Source: Gammaproteobacteria bacterium
Lineage (GTDB): Bacteria; Pseudomonadota; Gammaproteobacteria; Steroidobacterales; Steroidobacteraceae
Assembly (NCBI GenBank): GCA_030038645.1
Contig: JASHSR010000506.1
Span: forward strand, 1 to 18,433
Length of the DNA stretch: 18,433 nucleotides
Direction of reading: 5' to 3'
Under the pieces are notes generated by a model. That model was not told where the DNA came from, ran no database searches, and saw nothing but the letters and a program-made list of their open reading frames with translations. The translations under genes were made by a program, and so were the position numbers. This document shows, one piece after another, positions 14,401-18,433 of the stretch (the first letter of the stretch is position 1; the number at the start of each line of letters is the position of its first letter).

Positions 14401-17400
14401 TCAGATGGCCCCGTGCCGGTCGCCGACCGGCGCAGGCACCGCGAGGGGCAGGCGCTGCGGCTCGCCGTGCGTCGCGGGCTGCCTGTGCCTCATCAGCCGG
14501 TCGTTCAGGCGGTCGAGGTAGAGATAGATGACGGGCGTCGTGAACAGTGTCAGCGCCTGACTCACGACCAATCCCCCGACCATGGTGACCCCGAGCGGCT
14601 GGCGCAGCTCCGAGCCGGTGCCGTGGCCGACCGCGAGCGGCAGCGAGCCGAGTATCGCCGCCATCGTCGTCATCATGATGGGGCGGAAGCGCAGCAGGCA
14701 GGCCTGCCGGATGGCCTCCTCGGGCGCGAGCCCCTGCTCGCGCTCGGCCGAGATCGCGAAGTCCACCATCATGATGCCGTTCTTCTTCACGATTCCGATC
14801 AGCAGGATGATGCCGACGAGAGCGATGACCGACAGGTCGTAATGAAACATCATGAGGACGAGCAGCGCCCCGACGCCCGCGGAGGGAAGGGTCGAGAGAA
14901 TGGTGAGCGGATGGATATAGCTCTCGTACAGCATGCCGAGGACGATGTAGACGACGACCACCGCGGCGAGGATCAGGTAGGGCTCGGCCTTGAGGGAGGC
15001 CTGGAACGCCTGCGCCGTGCCCTGGAAGCTGCCGGTGATCGATCCCGGCATGCCGATGCTCGCCGCCGTGCGCTCGATCGCATCCACCGCTTGCCCGAGC
15101 GCGTAGCCCGGCGCGAGATTGAACGACAGCGTGACCGCGGGGAACTGGCCCTGATGGTTGACGGAGAGCGTCGTCGCATGGTGCGTGTCGTAGTGCACGA
15201 ACGTCGAGAGCGGCACCATCTGGTTGGTGATCGGCGAGGTGATGTAGAGCTTCGTCAGGCTGGCCGGGTCGGCTTGCAGGGAAGGGGTGATCTCGAGCAC
15301 GACGTGGTAGCTGTTGAGCTGCGTGAAGTACTGCGTCACCTGGGCCTGGCCGAACGCATCCTCGAGCGTCGCGTCGATCTGCGAGGGCTGGATGCCGAAG
15401 CGGGCCGCCGCGTCGCGGTCGATGTCGACCGACAGCATGGTGCTGTCGGTCTGCTGGTCCGAGGCCACGTCGGCGAGCTGCGGCAGTTGCTTGAGCTTCT
15501 CGAGCAGCTTCGGCGCCCACGCGTCGAGCTCGTCGAGGTCGATGTCCTGAAGCGTGTACTGGTACTGCGTGCGCGACGTGCGGCCGCCGACGTTGATGTC
15601 CTGCCTCGCCTGCAGGTAGAGCGTCGCCCCGGACACCTTGGCGAACTGGCGCCGCAGCCGCTCGATGATCTGATCGGCCGTCGCGGTGCGCCGATCGCGG
15701 GGCTTCAGTCCGATGAGCAGAAAATCGTTGTCGAGCGGACGGGAGCCGCCGACGAACGTGATGTAGCCCTGCACCGCGGGATCGCGCTGGATCAGGTCGG
15801 TGAGCTGGTGCAGCCGCCGGACCATCTCCTGATAGGAGATATCCTGCGGCGCATCCGAGAGGCCGACGAGGATGCCGGTGTCCTGCTGCGGGAAGAAGCC
15901 CTTCGGAATCAGCACGTACAGCACGACGCTCAAGGCCATGGCGCCGAAGAACACCCACAGCGTGGGGCGCTGGTGATGCAGCACGAAATCGAGGCCCCGC
16001 CTGTAGCCGCCCAGCATGCGCTCGAAGAATCGCTCGAACAGGTTGTAGAGCTTCCCGTGCTCCACCGAGTGCTCGTTGCGCAGAAACTGCGCGCACATCG
16101 TCGGCGAGAGCGTGAGGGCGACGAACGCGGAGACGGCAATGGTCATCGCGACCGTGACGGCGAACTCGCGGAACAGCCGCCCGACGATGCCGCTCATGAG
16201 CAGGATCGGCAACAGCACCGCGACGAGCGATGCGCTCATCGAGACGATGGTGAAGCCGATCTCGCGCGCGCCCTGGAGCGTCGCCTCGAGCGGGGAGAGG
16301 CCCGCTTCGATGTGGCGGTAGACGTTCTCGAGCATGACGATGGCGTCGTCGACGACGAAGCCGACCGCGATCACGAGCGCCATCAGCGAGAGGTTGTCGA
16401 GGCTGTAGCCGAGCACGTACATCACGGCCGCGGTGCCGAGCAGGGCGAGCGGCACGGTCACGCCGGGGATGACGGTGGCCCAGGCGTTGCGCAGGAACAG
16501 GAAGATCACCATGACGACCAGCGCGATCGTCAGCATCAGCGTGAATTCCACGTCGTGGAGCGAGGCCGTGATGGTCGCGATCCGATCGCCGATCTGATCG
16601 ACCTGGATCGAGGCCGGCACCGACAGCAGCGCCTTGGGCAGCAGGGCACGGATGCGGTCGGAGGTGTCGATCACGTTCGCGCCGGCTTGCTTGTAGACGA
16701 GCAGCAGGATGCCGCTCTTCGACTGCGGCCAGCCCTCGACCCACTGCCACCCGGACATCTGGGTGTTCTCGGGAGCATCGACGGCTCTGCCGATGTCGCG
16801 GATGCGCACCGGGGCGCCGTTGCGGTAGGCGACGATCACGTCGTTCCAGGGCGCCGCCTTGCTCAGCTGGTCGTTGTCGTAGATCGCGTAGTTGTGGAGC
16901 GTGCCGTTGATGGACCCCTTGGGCGCATCGACGGTCGCCTCGGTGATGACATTGGCCACGTCGGTGAGCTGGATGCCGAGCGCGGCGATCTTCGCCGGGT
17001 CGACCTGGATGCGCACCGCGGGCTTTTGCTGGCCGCCGATGGTCACCTGCGCGACCCCGGGGATCCCCGAGATCTGCTGGGCCAGCACGTTCTCGGCATA
17101 GTCGTCGACCGTCGTCAGCGGCAGGACATCGGAGTGCACCGCCAGGATCATGATCGGCGCATCGGCCGGATTGGTCTTGCGGGTGGCAGGTGGAGCGGGC
17201 AGGTTCTTCGGCAGTTGCCCGCCTGCCGCGGAGATGGCCGTCTGCACGTCTTGCGCCGCGCCGTCGATGTTGCGATCCAGGTCGAACTGCAGCGTGATCT
17301 GCGAGGTCCCGAGCACGCTGGTGGAGGTCATCTGCGCGAGCCCGGGGATTTCCGCGAACTGGTATTCGAGCGGCTGGGTCACCGAGGTCGCGATGGTGTC

Positions 17401-17568
17401 GGGGCTCGCTCCCGGCAGCTGCGTCGTCACTTGGATGGTCGGGAAATCCACCTGCGGCAGCGGCGCGACCGGCAGCAGCGGCCAGGCCACGATGCCGAGC
17501 AGCAGGATGCCCCCCATCAGGAGCGAGGTAGCGATCGGCCGGCGTACGAACGGCTCTGAGATGCTCAT
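14401..17568 (-). CDS. RND multidrug efflux transporter, MdtB/MdtC-like
   Basis: 1055 aa. Inner-membrane proton-driven pump of the hydrophobe/amphiphile efflux family. TM1 begins near residue 13 after FVRRPIATSLLMGG. A large periplasmic loop (about 35-340) follows, then TM2-TM6 with the proton-relay pair D407-D408 (GFVVDDAIVMLENV). A second periplasmic half spans about 560-865. TM7-TM12 carry the relay lysine in GIVKKNGIMMVDFA (K928/K929). Sequence blocks such as NPADAPIMILAV, VGRLFREFAVT, IPKGFFPQQDTGI, SRTQYQYTLQ and the GMLYESYIHPLTILSTLP stretch match MdtB/MdtC closely. E. coli encodes two such subunits, but only one is present here. It works with the MdtA-like adaptor gene upstream and an outer-membrane channel not seen here. 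No clear ribosome site precedes the ATG at 17568. Confidence 0.94.
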   Translation of the reverse strand: MSISEPFVRRPIATSLLMGGILLLGIVAWPLLPVAPLPQVDFPTIQVTTQLPGASPDTIATSVTQPLEYQFAEIPGLAQMTSTSVLGTSQITLQFDLDRNIDGAAQDVQTAISAAGGQLPKNLPAPPATRKTNPADAPIMILAVHSDVLPLTTVDDYAENVLAQQISGIPGVAQVTIGGQQKPAVRIQVDPAKIAALGIQLTDVANVITEATVDAPKGSINGTLHNYAIYDNDQLSKAAPWNDVIVAYRNGAPVRIRDIGRAVDAPENTQMSGWQWVEGWPQSKSGILLLVYKQAGANVIDTSDRIRALLPKALLSVPASIQVDQIGDRIATITASLHDVEFTLMLTIALVVMVIFLFLRNAWATVIPGVTVPLALLGTAAVMYVLGYSLDNLSLMALVIAVGFVVDDAIVMLENVYRHIEAGLSPLEATLQGAREIGFTIVSMSASLVAVLLPILLMSGIVGRLFREFAVTVAMTIAVSAFVALTLSPTMCAQFLRNEHSVEHGKLYNLFERFFERMLGGYRRGLDFVLHHQRPTLWVFFGAMALSVVLYVLIPKGFFPQQDTGILVGLSDAPQDISYQEMVRRLHQLTDLIQRDPAVQGYITFVGGSRPLDNDFLLIGLKPRDRRTATADQIIERLRRQFAKVSGATLYLQARQDINVGGRTSRTQYQYTLQDIDLDELDAWAPKLLEKLKQLPQLADVASDQQTDSTMLSVDIDRDAAARFGIQPSQIDATLEDAFGQAQVTQYFTQLNSYHVVLEITPSLQADPASLTKLYITSPITNQMVPLSTFVHYDTHHATTLSVNHQGQFPAVTLSFNLAPGYALGQAVDAIERTAASIGMPGSITGSFQGTAQAFQASLKAEPYLILAAVVVVYIVLGMLYESYIHPLTILSTLPSAGVGALLVLMMFHYDLSVIALVGIILLIGIVKKNGIMMVDFAISAEREQGLAPEEAIRQACLLRFRPIMMTTMAAILGSLPLAVGHGTGSELRQPLGVTMVGGLVVSQALTLFTTPVIYLYLDRLNDRLMRHRQPATHGEPQRLPLAVPAPVGDRHGAI

Positions 17569-17620
17569 GGCGATCGGCGGGTCAGCGCTGTGGGATGCTC
17601 GGGGGGCTCATGGCTCGCGC

Positions 17621-18433
17621 TCACGAGCCGCGCACGCGCGTGCCCGGCTGCAGGCGGAACTGGTTGCTCGTGACGACGAGCTCGCCCGGAGCGAGGCCGG
17701 AAGCCACCACGGTCAGATCCCCGGTCTGCGCGCCGAGCTTCAGCGGCCGCACCTGCACGGTCGAATTCGGCATCACGATGTAGGTGAACGGGCCGTCCGG
17801 GCCGGTTTGTATCGCCGCGGACGGTATGGTGATCGCGCCGCGCTCCTCCGCCGCGAGCACACGGGCGTTCACGAACTCGCCGGGCCAGAGCGTGTCGTGA
17901 GGATTGGGAAAGATCGCCTTCAGCCGCATGGTGCCCGTGGTCGAATCGATCTGGTTGTCCACCACGCTCACGGTGCCGGTGTCGAGCTGCGTCTTGCCGT
18001 CTTGCGACAGCGCCACGACGCTCACCGGGCCGCGCGACATCGCGGCGGCGACCGCGGGCAGATCGCCTTCCGGCAGCGTGAAGATCACGGAGATCGGCTG
18101 CATCTGCGTGAGCACCACGATTCCGGTCGTGTCGGTGGCATGCACGATATTGCCGGGGTCGACGAGGCGGATGCCGGTGATGCCGTTGATCGGCGAGGTG
18201 ATCCGGGTGTAGCTCAACTCGGTCTCGGCGCTCTCGACGGTAGCGCTGTCCGCCGCGAGCTGGGCTTTGGCCTGGGAGACGAGCGCGCGCTGCGTGTCGA
18301 GCTGCTGCTTGCTCGCGAGGTTTTGCGGCGCGAGGATCGTATAGCGCTTCAGGTCGAGCTCGTCGTTCTCGAGCGTCGCGGCGTCCTTCTCGCGCGTCGC
18401 GCGCGCGAGGTCGAGCGCGGCCTGGTACGGGCG
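17621..18433 (-). CDS. mdtA: Efflux periplasmic adaptor, MdtA-like (partial, N-terminus beyond right edge)
   Basis: The frame is open from the window edge, giving the last 270 residues. Reading from the edge, the first part starts RPYQAALDLARATREKD and continues through LDLKRYTILAPQNLASKQQL. It is the coiled-coil hairpin of membrane fusion proteins. The lipoyl half-motif TRITSPINGITGIRLVDPGN, the beta-barrel segment TTGIVVLTQMQPISVIFTLP and DNQIDSTTGTMRLKA then follow, all strongly like MdtA. The protein bridges the RND pump to an outer-membrane channel. The gene ends 52 bases before the pump ATG. The signal peptide and lipid or membrane anchor, and the operon promoter, lie outside the window. 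Confidence 0.92.
   Translation of the reverse strand, partial: RPYQAALDLARATREKDAATLENDELDLKRYTILAPQNLASKQQLDTQRALVSQAKAQLAADSATVESAETELSYTRITSPINGITGIRLVDPGNIVHATDTTGIVVLTQMQPISVIFTLPEGDLPAVAAAMSRGPVSVVALSQDGKTQLDTGTVSVVDNQIDSTTGTMRLKAIFPNPHDTLWPGEFVNARVLAAEERGAITIPSAAIQTGPDGPFTYIVMPNSTVQVRPLKLGAQTGDLTVVASGLAPGELVVTSNQFRLQPGTRVRGS

Noticed and set aside
14122..17559. A frame open for more than 1100 codons on the plus strand, antisense to the RND gene
   Set aside because: The product is a low-complexity Arg/Asp/His/Glu-rich string with no fold, and the opposite strand encodes a full RND pump with all key residues. High GC at third codon positions removes stops from the antisense frame.
17582..17611. 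Nine-codon minus-strand ORF (ATG to TGA) between the adaptor and the RND gene
   Set aside because: It is out of frame with the pump, has no ribosome site, and such short frames are expected by chance. Kept only as a possible coupling element.
1..18433. Phage, transposon, CRISPR, toxin-antitoxin or tRNA signals
   Set aside because: I read both strands for transposase-like proteins, direct repeats with regular spacing and cloverleaf-like runs, and saw none. Composition is even across the window, with no sign of recent transfer apart from the short AT-rich patch near 5530.

Overview
The window is uniformly GC-rich and densely coded. It carries eleven complete genes and one gene cut by the right edge. 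No stretch over 300 bases lacks a gene; the longest gaps are 187 to 196 bases on either side of the chemotaxis receptor. I see no tRNA, rRNA, CRISPR array, insertion sequence or phage gene. The content (Amt transporter, Tat-exported OpgD, MdtA/RND efflux, outer-membrane barrel, methyl-accepting receptor with a FliA-type promoter) indicates a motile, Gram-negative proteobacterium. The FliA box fits a gamma- or betaproteobacterium best, but the lineage is an inference and I cannot name the species.

Left part (1-3534): an AmtB-type ammonium transporter faces a convergent outer-membrane beta-barrel gene that resembles lipid A oxidases, with a strong GC stem-loop between them. The barrel gene is divergent from a GT4 glycosyltransferase across a 74-base gap. 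Middle (3535-8642): three rightward genes that look like separate units. They encode a soluble double-PAS chemotaxis receptor behind a near-consensus sigma-28 promoter, a membrane-anchored triheme cytochrome c without an adjacent dehydrogenase, and the periplasmic glucan enzyme OpgD. Next (8650-11226): a secreted protein with two NTF2-like halves lies convergent to opgD, followed by a WbuC-type cupin that is divergent from an F420-type luciferase-like oxidoreductase.

Right part (11265 to the right edge): a leftward gene string with the order MdtA-like adaptor (partial), MdtB/MdtC-like RND pump, OmpR-type response regulator, sensor kinase and quinone-oxidoreductase-like enzyme. The last four genes are 10, 6 and 9 bases apart, so they very probably form one operon. 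The layout recalls mdtABCD-baeSR, but it has a single RND gene, the regulator before the kinase, and an added redox enzyme at the end. The likely logic is a self-regulated response in which a periplasmic signal is sensed, the compound is pumped out, and a reactive carbonyl or quinone is reduced.

I found no clearly new multi-gene system. The best leads are the FliA promoter in front of the soluble receptor, the efflux/two-component/oxidoreductase operon, the duplicated NTF2-like secreted protein, and the lipid A oxidase-like barrel.
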